A stretch of DNA of 64,000 nucleotides from positions 147,462 to 211,461 of the forward strand of contig NZ_JHUW01000011.1 in NCBI RefSeq assembly GCF_000619825.1. The letters are read 5' to 3'. Of this stretch, positions 18,410-27,766 are shown piece after piece (position 1 is the stretch's first letter; each line of letters starts with the position of its first letter). The notes under the pieces are model-generated. The model had not been told where the DNA came from, did not search any database, and saw nothing but the letters and a program-made list of their open reading frames with translations. A program made the translations under genes and the position numbers. Origin of the DNA: Prevotella sp. MA2016. Its GTDB lineage: Bacteria; Bacteroidota; Bacteroidia; Bacteroidales; Bacteroidaceae.

Positions 18410-19762
18410 TTAGAACTTGATAGTTTCAACCCGGTTATCGCGGGTATAATGAACAAACAACTGTGTACGATTACGCAGACCGCCATTACCATAACGCTCA
18501 AACTGCAAAGGTGTCTGAACATATTCTGGATTACTCTCATCCCCTAAGAACTTACGCCCCTCGCGGTGCAGGCCCATCAAGAAGAAATAAGCATGGTCGA
18601 AACCTGTCAGCGCAAAGCGCGGCAAATTGTTTTGCATGTCGGTATGGAAATTCCAACGGAACTTCTGCTGCAGGCGCTTGGTAGATGCCGACAGCGGATT
18701 ATAGTAGAATACTGAGGGAATATAAGTATTGAACTTATAGAAGTTCTCCAAGTGTGATCGGGTGTACATCAGCCACTCAGTATAACCAAACATCGTGATT
18801 GCCAAATCTGGTTCTGCAACCTTCAAACTTTTCAGTTTTGAGAAAGCAATACCTAGCTCGGGCGAACGACCTGTATTCAATATTACCACATTAGGCTTTG
18901 TGCGGCTGAAAGCTTTTAAGAAATCGGCCTCACCTGACTTCAGGTTAGTGATATTGCAAGTCATCTTCTGCTGTTCCAATTGGCGACGTAATGCAGTAGT
19001 AAACTCTCCCTTCTGACTGGTAGAGTCATTACAATCAATAATCACTGTATGGTAGTTTTTGAAACCCTTTACAAAATGCTCTATCGTAGCCGTGTTTTGA
19101 GTAATGTGGCTCTGATATACCTGGTAAATATACTTATTCTCAGCCAACTGAGGCGCATTGATGGAGAAAGGAATCAAAAGCTTGATCTTGTGCTTCTCAA
19201 CAAAAGCCGACAAAGCAGGCATCTGTTTTGAGTAAAGAGGTCCGATAATCAGGTCACACTTTGCAGCAGCTTCATCTTTCAGTACCTGATTGATATCGCC
19301 ATCTTCGGCAGTGTTCCAAGTATGAATATCTATCGACAAGCCGCGCTGTTTCAAACTATCGCAAGCCATCAGTACGCCGCGATAATATTCTACCATGCGC
19401 TTACCATCGCCATTCACATTATGTAATGGCAGCATCACACCCAGACGGATAGCACGCTTACGCACATCGTCTGTCTCCACAACCTCAATCTCTTTTGGCT
19501 TAGCTGGAGCCACCATCTTTTCAGCAAATGGTATTCTCAACACATCACCCTTCTTCAGTTCGTAACCAGGCTGATTCATCTCTGGGTTAGCCTTCATCAG
19601 CTGCTCGATGGTGATATCATACATACGCGATATGCCGAAGATGGTTTCCTTCTTCTTCACTTTATGCATTCCGCGTATCTGATCACTCTCTTGCGCAGAA
19701 GCCACACCAACTGCCAGACAGAGGGCGACTAAGAACAAAAAATATCTTAAAACTCGCGTCAT
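18410..19762 (-). CDS. LysM domain fused to a periplasmic-binding-protein type 1 fold
   Basis: This is a secreted 450-residue protein. After the signal peptide (MTRVLRYFLFLVALCLAVGVASA) comes one LysM module (about 31-78: HKVKKKETIFGISRMYDITIEQLM, ending GDVLRIPF), which binds peptidoglycan GlcNAc. Residues ~100-440 form a type 1 periplasmic-binding fold like amino-acid ABC receptors (IRLGVMLPLHNVNGDGKRM, CDLIIGPLYSKQ). Related proteins in E. coli (LpoA) activate a penicillin-binding protein, so a cell-wall regulatory role is possible, but transport binding cannot be excluded. It is the first gene of a five-gene operon with its own promoter. Confidence 0.87.
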   Translation of the reverse strand: MTRVLRYFLFLVALCLAVGVASAQESDQIRGMHKVKKKETIFGISRMYDITIEQLMKANPEMNQPGYELKKGDVLRIPFAEKMVAPAKPKEIEVVETDDVRKRAIRLGVMLPLHNVNGDGKRMVEYYRGVLMACDSLKQRGLSIDIHTWNTAEDGDINQVLKDEAAAKCDLIIGPLYSKQMPALSAFVEKHKIKLLIPFSINAPQLAENKYIYQVYQSHITQNTATIEHFVKGFKNYHTVIIDCNDSTSQKGEFTTALRRQLEQQKMTCNITNLKSGEADFLKAFSRTKPNVVILNTGRSPELGIAFSKLKSLKVAEPDLAITMFGYTEWLMYTRSHLENFYKFNTYIPSVFYYNPLSASTKRLQQKFRWNFHTDMQNNLPRFALTGFDHAYFFLMGLHREGRKFLGDESNPEYVQTPLQFERYGNGGLRNRTQLFVHYTRDNRVETIKF

Positions 19763-19789
19763 ATTTTCAAAATTTAGTCATTTCGCGTA

Positions 19790-19797
19790 CAAAAGTA
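19790..19797 (-). promoter_or_regulatory. -7 promoter box of the LysM operon
   Basis: On the minus strand this is TACTTTTG, 27 bp before the start at 19762. It is divergent from the promoter of the next + strand gene. Confidence 0.6.
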
Positions 19798-19820
19798 CTA
19801 AATAAATATCAAATATCAAT

Positions 19821-19850
19821 TGTCAATTATCAATTTTTTAGTAACTTTGC
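19821..19850 (+). promoter_or_regulatory. Promoter of the CHU_C gene and uvrA
   Basis: TTG at 19821-19823, a 19-nt spacer, then the -7 box TAACTTTG at 19843-19850. It is followed by AAAGGAG before the ATG at 19868, which supports that start over an ATG at 19820 lying upstream of the promoter. Confidence 0.7.
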
Positions 19851-19867
19851 ACTTTAAAGGAGCAAAA

Positions 19868-20272
19868 ATGATGTTTAAACAAACAATTCTTACCATTTTG
19901 ACACTGTTTTTGTCGCATTCGGCCACAGCACAGAGCAATTTGGATACAACAGACTCAACAGCCACAACAGGCTATGAGAGCAAGCTTATTATGCCAAATG
20001 CCTTTACCCCTAACGGTGATGGTCATAACGACATATACAAAGCCAAAACATACCAGAATCTCACCGACTTTCATGCATATATATATAATAGGTGGGGACA
20101 GAAGCTTTATGAATGGAACGACCCTGCTGAAGGATGGGATGGAACCTATCAGGGTCACGATGCTAAAGTTGGTGTGTATTTTGTGCTGGTGAAAGCCCAT
20201 GGTACTGATGATGTGACATACAACATCCGCAAAGACGTAAACTTACTAAGAGGAAATGAACAGAGAAGATGA
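19868..20272 (+). CDS. Gliding-motility-type C-terminal domain (CHU_C) protein
   Basis: The start is set at 19868 because the promoter lies inside the longer ORF that begins at 19820 and a purine-rich ribosome site precedes 19868. The 134-residue protein has a signal peptide ([21 protein letters not shown]) and then a CHU_C/gliding-motility-associated C-terminal domain: [17 protein letters not shown], then [31 protein letters not shown]. In Bacteroidota this module usually sits at the end of large surface proteins and acts as a type IX secretion sorting signal. Here it is nearly the whole protein. It overlaps uvrA by 17 bp and shares its promoter. Confidence 0.87.
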   Translation: MMFKQTILTILTLFLSHSATAQSNLDTTDSTATTGYESKLIMPNAFTPNGDGHNDIYKAKTYQNLTDFHAYIYNRWGQKLYEWNDPAEGWDGTYQGHDAKVGVYFVLVKAHGTDDVTYNIRKDVNLLRGNEQRR

Positions 20273-23090
20273 GAAGATAAACGTGTATGGTGCACGTGTA
20301 CACAACCTTAAGAATATTGATGTAGAGATACCCCGTAACTCGCTCACCGTTATAACAGGACTGAGCGGTAGCGGTAAATCGTCATTAGCTTTCGACACTA
20401 TCTTTGCCGAAGGCCAGCGCCGATATATCGAAACGTTCTCGGCCTATGCCCGAAACTTCCTGGGCGGGATGGAGCGCCCTGACGTTGACAAAATCACTGG
20501 TCTTTCGCCAGTAATCAGTATTGAGCAGAAGACTACTAATAAGAATCCACGCTCTACCGTAGGCACTACTACAGAGATTTATGACTACATGCGACTACTA
20601 TTTGCTCGCGCAGGCCGTGCTTATAGTTTTGCCACGGGTGAGGAAATGGTACGCTATACCGAAGAGCGTGTGCTCGAAATGATTAGCGAAGATTACGCAG
20701 GACACAAAATTTATATTCTGGCTCCACTGGTACGTAGCCGTAAAGGTCATTATCGCGAGTTATTTGAAAGCATGCGCCGAAAAGGCTATCTGCACATACG
20801 TGTAGATGGCGAATTAAAGGAAATCACCCAAGGAATGAAGGTTGATCGATATAAGAATCACGATATCGAAGTGGTGATAGACCGCATGAAAGTTCCTGAG
20901 ACACCTGACGAAGAACGACTTAAAAAGTCGATCTCACTCGCCATGAAGCAAGGCGACGGACTCATTATGATTCTCGACCAGGATACAGGTGAGCTAAAGC
21001 ATTTCTCTAAGCGTCTGATGTGCCCTACCACAGGTATCAGCTATAGCGATCCTGCGCCAAACAATTTCTCATTCAACTCGCCTCAAGGCGCTTGCCCACA
21101 CTGTAAAGGACTGGGCGTCATCAATGAGATCGACCTTGAAAAGGTTATTCCTAACAAAGCAGCCACTATCCGCGAAGGCGGCATTGTACCATTAGGAAAA
21201 TATAAGAATCAGATGATTTTCTGGCAGGTAGAAGCCATTCTGAAGAAGTTTGATTGCGACTTAAATACACCCATCAGCGATATTCCTGACGATGCCATGA
21301 CCGAACTACTTTATGGTTCGCTCGAAGACGTGCGCATCGACAAAGACTTGGTACGCACATCCAGCGACTATTTCGTATCCTTCGATGGTATCATCAAATA
21401 CCTGCGTGGAGTGATGGAGAACGACGATTCATCGACCGGACAGAAATGGGCCGACCAGTTTCTGGCCGAGATCACCTGTCCTGAATGCCACGGTCAGCGT
21501 CTCAACCGTGAGGCACTCTCATACACGTTCGGTGGTCGTAACATCGCCGAACTGGCCAATATGGATCTGGTAGAACTGCGCCAGTGGATCGACCGTTTGG
21601 AAATTGGTGATAAACTGTCGAAACAGGAATTTACTATTGCCAAGGAGATTCTGAAAGAAATCAAGACACGCTTGGATTTCCTGCTCGATGTAGGTCTCGA
21701 CTACCTGTCGCTCAACCGCCAGTCGGCAACACTGTCGGGTGGTGAGAGCCAGCGCATCCGACTGGCCACTCAGATTGGTTCACAACTCGTTAATGTGCTT
21801 TATATTCTCGACGAGCCTTCTATTGGCTTGCACCAACGCGACAACGAGCGGCTCATCAACTCGCTCAAGGAACTGCGCGACATCGGCAACACGGTAATTG
21901 TAGTAGAACACGACGAGGATATGATGCGTAGTGCCGATTACATTGTGGATATCGGTCCCCGTGCCGGTCGCAAAGGTGGCGAGGTGGTGTTCCAAGGCAC
22001 TCCCGCCGAACTACTCAAGACCAATACCCTTACAGCGCAATACCTTAACGGCACACTCACTATGGCCTGCACCAACCGTCGCAAGGGCTCTGGAGAGAGT
22101 CTGGTGCTGCGTGGCTGCACGGGTAACAACCTCAAGCATATCGATGCCGAATTTCCATTGGGCAAACTCATCGTGGTAACCGGTGTGAGTGGTTCGGGTA
22201 AGAGTACGCTTATCAACGAGACGCTACAACCCATCCTGTCGCACCATTTCTATCGCTCGCTCAAACGACCTATGCCTTATGAGAGCATCGAGGGGCTCGA
22301 CCTGATAGATAAGGTGGTGAGTGTCGATCAGAGTCCTATCGGTCGCACTCCTCGTTCCAACCCTGCCACTTACACAGGGGTATTCTCCGATATCCGATCA
22401 CTGTTTGTCAACCTGCCCGAGGCTAAGATTCGTGGTTACAAACCGGGCCGATTCTCGTTCAACGTCAAAGGCGGACGATGCGAAACCTGTGGCGGTAATG
22501 GTTATAAGACCATCGAGATGAATTTCCTGCCCGATATTCAGGTTCCTTGTGAGGATTGCCATGGCAAGCGCTACAACCGCGAAACACTGGAAGTGCGCTA
22601 CAAAGGCAAGTCGATAGCCGACGTACTCGACATGACTATCAACCAGGCCGTGGAGTTCTTTGAGAATGTGCCCGACATCCTGCGAAAAATCAAGAGCATA
22701 CAGGATGTAGGTCTAGGCTACATCAAGTTAGGACAGCCCTCTACCACCCTCTCTGGTGGCGAGAGTCAGCGCATTAAACTGGCCACAGAACTCTCCAAAC
22801 GCGATACAGGTAAAACCATGTATATACTCGACGAGCCCACCACAGGACTGCACTTCGAGGATATCCGTATCCTGATGCAGGTACTGCAGCAACTGGTGGA
22901 TCGCGGCAATACAGTTATTATCATCGAGCACAATCTCGATGTTATCAAACAGGCCGACTGGATTATCGACATTGGTCCCGAAGGTGGTCGTGGTGGTGGC
23001 GAGATTCTCTGTGCCGGCACTCCCGAACAAGTAGCTAAAAGTAAACGCGGCTACACACCTCGCTTTATCAAAGAGATATTAAGTAAATAG
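20256..23090 (+). CDS. uvrA: UvrABC system protein A
   Basis: This 944-residue DNA-damage recognition ATPase works with UvrB and UvrC in nucleotide excision repair. Two ABC modules are visible: Walker [13 protein letters not shown] (near residue 32) and [13 protein letters not shown] (near residue 645), and the signature LSGGESQR twice. Zinc-binding Cys pairs are present ([32 protein letters not shown]). The length is normal. Its start lies within the end of the CHU_C gene, and a clear terminator follows at 23184-23215. Confidence 0.98.
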   Translation: MNREDEKINVYGARVHNLKNIDVEIPRNSLTVITGLSGSGKSSLAFDTIFAEGQRRYIETFSAYARNFLGGMERPDVDKITGLSPVISIEQKTTNKNPRSTVGTTTEIYDYMRLLFARAGRAYSFATGEEMVRYTEERVLEMISEDYAGHKIYILAPLVRSRKGHYRELFESMRRKGYLHIRVDGELKEITQGMKVDRYKNHDIEVVIDRMKVPETPDEERLKKSISLAMKQGDGLIMILDQDTGELKHFSKRLMCPTTGISYSDPAPNNFSFNSPQGACPHCKGLGVINEIDLEKVIPNKAATIREGGIVPLGKYKNQMIFWQVEAILKKFDCDLNTPISDIPDDAMTELLYGSLEDVRIDKDLVRTSSDYFVSFDGIIKYLRGVMENDDSSTGQKWADQFLAEITCPECHGQRLNREALSYTFGGRNIAELANMDLVELRQWIDRLEIGDKLSKQEFTIAKEILKEIKTRLDFLLDVGLDYLSLNRQSATLSGGESQRIRLATQIGSQLVNVLYILDEPSIGLHQRDNERLINSLKELRDIGNTVIVVEHDEDMMRSADYIVDIGPRAGRKGGEVVFQGTPAELLKTNTLTAQYLNGTLTMACTNRRKGSGESLVLRGCTGNNLKHIDAEFPLGKLIVVTGVSGSGKSTLINETLQPILSHHFYRSLKRPMPYESIEGLDLIDKVVSVDQSPIGRTPRSNPATYTGVFSDIRSLFVNLPEAKIRGYKPGRFSFNVKGGRCETCGGNGYKTIEMNFLPDIQVPCEDCHGKRYNRETLEVRYKGKSIADVLDMTINQAVEFFENVPDILRKIKSIQDVGLGYIKLGQPSTTLSGGESQRIKLATELSKRDTGKTMYILDEPTTGLHFEDIRILMQVLQQLVDRGNTVIIIEHNLDVIKQADWIIDIGPEGGRGGGEILCAGTPEQVAKSKRGYTPRFIKEILSK

Positions 23091-23120
23091 CAACTGCAAA
23101 GCAGAAGGCCATTTTCCCTC

Positions 23121-23177
23121 TACCCTAACACTAACCTTGCTTTACCTTTTTGGTATAATAGGTTTAGTGTTAGGGTA
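23121..23177. repeat. Large inverted repeat between uvrA and its terminator
   Basis: TACCCTAACACTAA-CC (23121-23136) pairs with GG-T-TTAGTGTTAGGGTA (23161-23177), giving 14 bp plus a short bulged extension around a 24-nt loop. There is no T-run, so it is not a normal terminator. Function unknown. Confidence 0.8.
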
Positions 23178-23183
23178 AATTAT

Positions 23184-23215
23184 GTAAGCAAAAAGCAACA
23201 TTTGCTTACTTTTTT
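23184..23215 (+). terminator. uvrA terminator
   Basis: A perfect 9-bp stem (GTAAGCAAA/TTTGCTTAC) with an 8-nt loop is followed by six T residues. It separates uvrA from the trp promoter. Confidence 0.93.
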
Positions 23216-23235
23216 AATAAAAAGTTTAGAAAATG

Positions 23236-23267
23236 TTTGGCGGTTTGAAATGAAATACTTACTTTTG
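23236..23267 (+). promoter_or_regulatory. trp operon promoter
   Basis: -33 TTTG at 23236-23239, 20-nt spacer, -7 TACTTTTG at 23260-23267. It lies 31 bp before the leader peptide start. Confidence 0.8.
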
Positions 23268-23298
23268 CAGGCGAAATGTTACAAAGACAACATAGAAT

Positions 23299-23364
23299 AT
23301 GAATAGAATTCAGAACAACTATTGGTGGTGGCAGAGCTCGAGATTAACAAGTCGCGAGGTTTAA
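23299..23364 (+). CDS. trpL: trp leader peptide
   Basis: A 21-residue ORF encodes MNRIQNNYWWWQSSRLTSREV, with three consecutive Trp codons at 23323-23331. It begins 31 bp after the trp -7 box and ends 30 bp before the attenuator terminator. Three Trp in 21 residues, exactly in front of a terminator and trpB, is the classical mark of ribosome-mediated attenuation. A ribosome stalled for lack of Trp-tRNA would leave 23351-23357 free to form an antiterminator. This ORF is too short for routine gene calling. Confidence 0.93.
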   Translation: MNRIQNNYWWWQSSRLTSREV

Positions 23365-23424
23365 TGCCGTATACCTATAGATATAGTATAAAAAGGCTCG
23401 TCGCGACAGCGACGGGCCTTTTTT
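23351..23424 (+). promoter_or_regulatory. trp attenuator (antiterminator and terminator)
   Basis: The terminator is GGCTCGTCGC (23395-23404), loop GACA, GCGACGGGCC (23409-23418), with one G-U pair and T6 (23419-23424). The antiterminator is GTCGCGA at 23351-23357, exactly complementary to TCGCGAC at 23401-23407, which would disrupt the terminator. A competing upstream pairing, CTCG (23337-23340) with CGAG (23355-23358), would form when the leader is not being stalled. The layout fits Trp-codon-stalling control. Confidence 0.88.
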
Positions 23425-23442
23425 AATTGAACTTAGAAAATT

Positions 23443-23468
23443 CTTGGCGGAGCCAAGCGGCAAAGCCG
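23443..23468 (+). repeat. Tandem mini-hairpins in the trpB leader
   Basis: CTTGGC-gga-GCCAAG (23443-23457) is followed at once by CGGC-aaa-GCCG (23458-23468), both just upstream of trpB and after the attenuator. They could stabilise the mRNA end or be a small mobile palindrome; function unknown. Confidence 0.7.
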
Positions 23469-23488
23469 AGCGGAAAATTAAATATCAT

Positions 23489-24694
23489 ATGGAGAATTAT
23501 TTTGCTGACGAGAACGGTTTTTACGGAGAGTTTGGTGGCGCCTACGTGCCCGAGATACTCTACAAGTGTGTACACGACTTGCAGGAGGCCTATCTGCCTA
23601 TCATCGAGAGTGCAGAGTTTAAGGCTGAGTACCATGCCCTGCTGAAGGATTATGTAGGTCGCCCTAGTCCACTTTATTACGCCAGACGTATGAGCGAGAA
23701 GTATGGCTGCCAACTATACCTGAAGCGCGAGGACCTGAACCACACAGGTGCCCACAAGATTAACAACACTATCGGACAGATTCTGTTGGCTAAGAAGTTG
23801 GGCAAGACACGTATCATAGCTGAGACTGGTGCCGGACAGCACGGCGTGGCCACTGCCACCGTATGCGCACTGATGAATATGCAGTGCGAGGTGTTTATGG
23901 GAGCTACCGATGTGGAGCGCCAGCACACTAACGTGGAGCGTATGAAGATGCTGGGAGCCACAGTGCATCCCGTACGTACAGGAAACATGACACTGAGCGA
24001 TGCCTGTAGCGAGGCTATACGCGACTGGTGCTGCCACCCATCAGATACATTCTATATCGTAGGAAGCACCATGGGCCCACACCCCTACCCCGACCTGGTG
24101 GCACGTATGCAGAGCGTGATCAGCGAAGAAATCAAATGGCAGTTGGAAGAGAAGATTGGTCGCGACTATCCCGACTATCTGATAGCCTGCATCGGTGGTG
24201 GTAGCAACGCAGCCGGCACCATCTATCACTACGTGAACGAGGAGCGCACCAAGATCGTTCTGGCCGAGGCTGGCGGACACGGTTGGCAGACTAACCATAC
24301 TGCTGCTACCATCCACAAAGGCACGACAGGAATTCTGCACGGTTCGAAAATGCTGGTCATGCAGGATGAGAACGGACAGATACAGGAGGCATTCACCATC
24401 AGTGCTGGTCTTGACTATCCCGGCGTAGGTCCCATGCACTGCAACATGGCCAAGAAAGGTCGCACACAGGTACTGAGTATCAACGACGACGAAGCCATCC
24501 GTGGCGGTTACGAATTGACACGTATGGAGGGTATCATCCCCGCCATCGAAAGTGCACACGCCATTGCAGCTCTCTCAAAACTCACATTCAAGCCCACTGA
24601 CGTAGTGGTACTGACGGTTTCTGGTCGCGGCGATAAGGATGTAGAGACTTATCTGAAGAATAAAGCAATGGCGGGAGAATACGGGGAGTTTTAA
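23489..24694 (+). CDS. trpB: Tryptophan synthase beta chain
   Basis: This PLP enzyme condenses indole with serine to give tryptophan, as the alpha2beta2 complex with TrpA. The start is set at 23489 (MENYFADENGFYGEFGGAYVPE), which gives 401 residues, near the usual length. An in-frame TTG at 23444 would add only translated leader hairpin. The PLP lysine is K90 in NHTGAHKINN; the phosphate-binding GGGSNAAG follows near residue 230. It is the first structural gene of the trp operon, directly under attenuator control. Placing trpB first is typical of Bacteroidota. Confidence 0.98.
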   Translation: MENYFADENGFYGEFGGAYVPEILYKCVHDLQEAYLPIIESAEFKAEYHALLKDYVGRPSPLYYARRMSEKYGCQLYLKREDLNHTGAHKINNTIGQILLAKKLGKTRIIAETGAGQHGVATATVCALMNMQCEVFMGATDVERQHTNVERMKMLGATVHPVRTGNMTLSDACSEAIRDWCCHPSDTFYIVGSTMGPHPYPDLVARMQSVISEEIKWQLEEKIGRDYPDYLIACIGGGSNAAGTIYHYVNEERTKIVLAEAGGHGWQTNHTAATIHKGTTGILHGSKMLVMQDENGQIQEAFTISAGLDYPGVGPMHCNMAKKGRTQVLSINDDEAIRGGYELTRMEGIIPAIESAHAIAALSKLTFKPTDVVVLTVSGRGDKDVETYLKNKAMAGEYGEF

Positions 24695-24724
24695 TTGAAG
24701 ATTGAAAATTGAAGATTGAGAGTT

Positions 24725-26116
24725 ATGATTACTTATAATTTTACAACTACAAGCAAAACCATTCTGGCGGATTTGTACACGCCAGTGGGGGTATATATGC
24801 GCCTGAGGGATTTGTACCCACAGAGCGCCCTGATGGAAAGTTCAGACTATCACGAAAAGGACAACTCACGCTCGTTTATCGGTATCGGTCCTATGGCCAG
24901 CGTGGCCATCGGGCACGGCATAGCAACCATCACCTATCCCGATGGCACCACACTGCAGAAAGAGGTAAATAAGACCTATCGCAGCGACAAGGCTATCCAC
25001 GAACTGCTCGACCGTATTAATGTTACTGGCGACGATGCCAAGCTGTGCGGACTGTTTGGCTATACCAGTTTTAATGCTGTGCGCTATTTTGAGGATATCA
25101 ACGTAAAGGACGAGACACAAGCCAAGAACGATGCCCCCGACTTGCTCTATATATTATATAAGGTGGTGATTGTGTTCGACCACTTTAATAATACGCTCAA
25201 GGTTGTTTCGCTTGAGGGTGAGGAAAAAGTAAACGACATTCTGAAGGCAATGAACAAAGCCAATATCAAGGCTTACGATTTCCATCCAATAGGCGATGTG
25301 CGTTCTACACTCACCGACGACGAGCATCGTGAGAACATTCGCCGAGGCATTAAGCACTGTCTGCGTGGCGATGTGTTCCAGATTGTGTTGAGCCGCCGAT
25401 TCATCCAGCAGTACGAAGGCGACGATTTCAAACTGTATCGTGCCCTGCGCAGCATCAACCCATCTCCCTATCTGTTCTACTTCGACTTTGGTGGTTTCCG
25501 TATCTTTGGTTCAAGTCCAGAAACCCACTGCCGCATTGAAGGTAAACGTGCCTATATTGACCCGATAGCCGGTACCACTAAACGTACAGGCGATGCTGAG
25601 GCCGACCGCAAGGGGGCAGAATATCTGCGCAACGACCCCAAGGAAAACGCTGAGCACGTGATGCTGGTTGACCTGGCCCGCAACGACCTGAGCCGCAATT
25701 GTCATGGTGTAAAGGTAGATTTCTATAAGGACTTGCAGTACTACAGTCATGTGATTCATCTGGTATCACGTGTATCAGGCGAGCTCGACAAAGGTGCAGA
25801 TCCTATCAAGGCTTTTATCGACACCTTTCCTGCAGGCACCCTCTCTGGTGCACCAAAGGTGCGCGCCATGCAGCTTATCAGTGACTACGAGCCACACAAC
25901 CGTGGTGCCTACGGCGGTTGCATCGGCTACATCGGACTGGATGGCAGTCTGAATCAGGCCATCACCATCCGCACATTTGTATCGAGAAACGGCGAATTGT
26001 GGTTCCAGGCTGGTGGCGGTATCGTAGCCAAGAGCGATGTGGAGTACGAACTGCAAGAAGTAAACAATAAGCTTGGCGCCCTGCGCAAGGCCATACTTCA
26101 GGCAGAAAAACTTTAG
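24725..26116 (+). CDS. trpE: Anthranilate synthase component I
   Basis: TrpE converts chorismate and ammonia (from TrpG) to anthranilate. The ATG at 24725 is chosen over an upstream TTG at 24716, giving 463 residues. Chorismate-binding motifs are clear: DVFQIVLSRRF, DPIAGTTKRTGD, ELVDLARNDLSR-type segment (MLVDLARNDLSR), FPAGTLSGAPKVRAM and GCIGYIGLDG. The N-terminal regulatory part (LMESSDYHEKDNSRSFIGIG) holds the LLES-type element linked to Trp feedback in other TrpE proteins. The spacer before it (24695-24722) is a run of short ATTGAA-type repeats. Confidence 0.97.
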   Translation: MITYNFTTTSKTILADLYTPVGVYMRLRDLYPQSALMESSDYHEKDNSRSFIGIGPMASVAIGHGIATITYPDGTTLQKEVNKTYRSDKAIHELLDRINVTGDDAKLCGLFGYTSFNAVRYFEDINVKDETQAKNDAPDLLYILYKVVIVFDHFNNTLKVVSLEGEEKVNDILKAMNKANIKAYDFHPIGDVRSTLTDDEHRENIRRGIKHCLRGDVFQIVLSRRFIQQYEGDDFKLYRALRSINPSPYLFYFDFGGFRIFGSSPETHCRIEGKRAYIDPIAGTTKRTGDAEADRKGAEYLRNDPKENAEHVMLVDLARNDLSRNCHGVKVDFYKDLQYYSHVIHLVSRVSGELDKGADPIKAFIDTFPAGTLSGAPKVRAMQLISDYEPHNRGAYGGCIGYIGLDGSLNQAITIRTFVSRNGELWFQAGGGIVAKSDVEYELQEVNNKLGALRKAILQAEKL

Positions 26117-26144
26117 ATAAAAAGAACAAAAGAACAGATTTCCT

Positions 26145-26708
26145 ATGAAGATCGTTATTATTGATAACTACGACTCGTTTACATACAATCTGAGTCATTT
26201 GGTAAAGGAACTGGGTGCCGAGGTAACGGTGCTGCGTAACGACCAGTTTAAGCTTGAGGATTTGGAGCCATACAGCAAAATCATCTTGAGTCCTGGCCCT
26301 GGCATCCCCAGCGAAGCAGGATTACTGCTCGACGTGATAAAGACCTATGCAGGCAGAAAGCCCATTTTGGGTGTATGCTTAGGTCACCAAGCCATCGGCG
26401 AAGTCTTTGGTGGCAAACTGGAGAACCTGAGCGATGTGTTCCACGGCGTAGCTACACCTTGTCACATCATCAGCGACGACCCCATCTTCAGCGGTATCGA
26501 GCGCGACATCACCATCGGGCGCTACCACTCGTGGGTGGTATCGCGCCAGGGGTTGCCCGACTGCCTTGAGGTAACCGCCCAGAGCGACGAGGGACAGATT
26601 ATGGCCCTGCGCCACAAGACGCTGAACATTCGCGGTATACAGTTTCACCCAGAGAGCGTCCTCACACCCGATGGTAAGAAGATGCTACAGAACTGGATGT
26701 TCTTGTAA
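26145..26708 (+). CDS. trpG: Anthranilate synthase component II (glutamine amidotransferase)
   Basis: TrpG hydrolyses glutamine and passes ammonia to TrpE. At 187 residues it is a stand-alone class I amidotransferase with the expected motifs: DNYDSFTYNLSH near the N terminus, oxyanion region SPGPGIP, nucleophile Cys in GVCLGHQAIGE (near residue 80) and the His-x-Glu of FHPESVLT near the C terminus. It is not fused to TrpE or TrpD. It follows trpE by 28 bp and precedes trpD across a repetitive AT-rich spacer. Confidence 0.97.
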   Translation: MKIVIIDNYDSFTYNLSHLVKELGAEVTVLRNDQFKLEDLEPYSKIILSPGPGIPSEAGLLLDVIKTYAGRKPILGVCLGHQAIGEVFGGKLENLSDVFHGVATPCHIISDDPIFSGIERDITIGRYHSWVVSRQGLPDCLEVTAQSDEGQIMALRHKTLNIRGIQFHPESVLTPDGKKMLQNWMFL

Positions 26709-26750
26709 AATGTAAAAATGTAAAAATTAGAAAATGTAAAAATTAGAGAT
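26705..26750 (+). repeat. Short direct-repeat spacer between trpG and trpD
   Basis: The spacer consists of repeats of AAAATGTAAAAATTAG-like units (three copies of ATGTAAAAAT-type sequence). It has no coding or obvious promoter content. Similar low-complexity spacers occur at 24695-24722 and 45377-45398. Confidence 0.65.
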
Positions 26751-27761
26751 ATGGCACAGACAATGAAAGACATCCTGAACAGGATGCTGAACCACGAGGA
26801 GCTGACTCGTGAAGAAATGAAGAATATTCTGATTGGTATCACCCAGAGTGAGTTTCCTACAGAGCAGATTACTGCCCTGCTCACAGCCTTGCAGATGCGT
26901 GGCGTGACTGTGGACGAACTGCTTGGCTTCCGCGATGGTATCTTAGAAACAGGCGTACCAGCCATTCTGAATGCCGACCGCTACATCGACGTGGTTGGTA
27001 CCGGTGGCGATCGCAAGAACACCTTCAACATCTCTACCACCAGCTGCTTTGTCATTGCTGGTGCAGGCTACAAGGTGGCAAAGCATGGTAACTACGCTGC
27101 CACTAGCGTATCGGGTGCATCGAATGTGATTCAGCACCACGGCATCAAGTTTACCGATGATATCGACAAACTGAATCGCAGTCTGAACGAGGCAGGCATC
27201 GTATATCTGCACGCCCAACTGTTTGCCAAGGCCATGAAGTTTGTGGGTCCTATCCGCAAAGCCCTGCAGTTCCCCACCATCTTCAACCTGTTAGGTCCGC
27301 TGGTTAACCCCTCACAGCCCCAGTGCCAGTTGCTCGGTGTGGCCAACCTCGACCAGATGCGCCTGTATAATCAGGTTTATCAGAAGATTGGTATCGACTA
27401 TGGTATCGTAAATTCGATTGATGGCTACGACGAGATCTCACTGACAGGCGATTTCAAAGTTACTACCAAGCAATACGAGCGCATCTTCAAGCCTCAGGAT
27501 CTGGGCTTTGAGATAGCCAAGCCCGAGGAGCTTGTTGGCGGTGCCACTGAAGAAGAGGCAGCACAGATCTTCGACAGTGTTCTGGAGAATCGTGCCCTGC
27601 CTGCCCAGAAGAACATCGTACTGGCCAATGCCGCCTTCGGTATCCAGGTTCTGGAGAAGGGTGAGAAGAGCATCGAGGAGTGCATAGAGATTGCCCGCGA
27701 GAGTATCGACAGTGGCGCAGCCCTCCGCACCTTCAAGAAATTCGTAGAACTGAACAGCTAA
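26751..27761 (+). CDS. trpD: Anthranilate phosphoribosyltransferase
   Basis: TrpD joins anthranilate to PRPP. The 336-residue protein has the usual length and motifs: GTGGDRKNTFNISTTS (PRPP-binding loop, near residue 82), KHGNYAATSVSGASNV and NLLGPLVNPSQP. A small helical N-terminal domain (TREEMKNILIGI) is followed by the alpha/beta domain. It is the fourth trp structural gene. A ~97-bp palindromic element separates it from trpC. Confidence 0.97.
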   Translation: MAQTMKDILNRMLNHEELTREEMKNILIGITQSEFPTEQITALLTALQMRGVTVDELLGFRDGILETGVPAILNADRYIDVVGTGGDRKNTFNISTTSCFVIAGAGYKVAKHGNYAATSVSGASNVIQHHGIKFTDDIDKLNRSLNEAGIVYLHAQLFAKAMKFVGPIRKALQFPTIFNLLGPLVNPSQPQCQLLGVANLDQMRLYNQVYQKIGIDYGIVNSIDGYDEISLTGDFKVTTKQYERIFKPQDLGFEIAKPEELVGGATEEEAAQIFDSVLENRALPAQKNIVLANAAFGIQVLEKGEKSIEECIEIARESIDSGAALRTFKKFVELNS

Positions 27762-27766
27762 TTTTA

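Noticed and set aside
23121..23136. Telomere-like CCCTAACACTAA sequence
   Set aside because: It is one arm of a bacterial inverted repeat and not a tandem array; there is no reason to see a telomere.
23444..23488. Upstream TTG start for trpB
   Set aside because: It would translate leader hairpins; the ATG at 23489 gives the usual TrpB N terminus and length.
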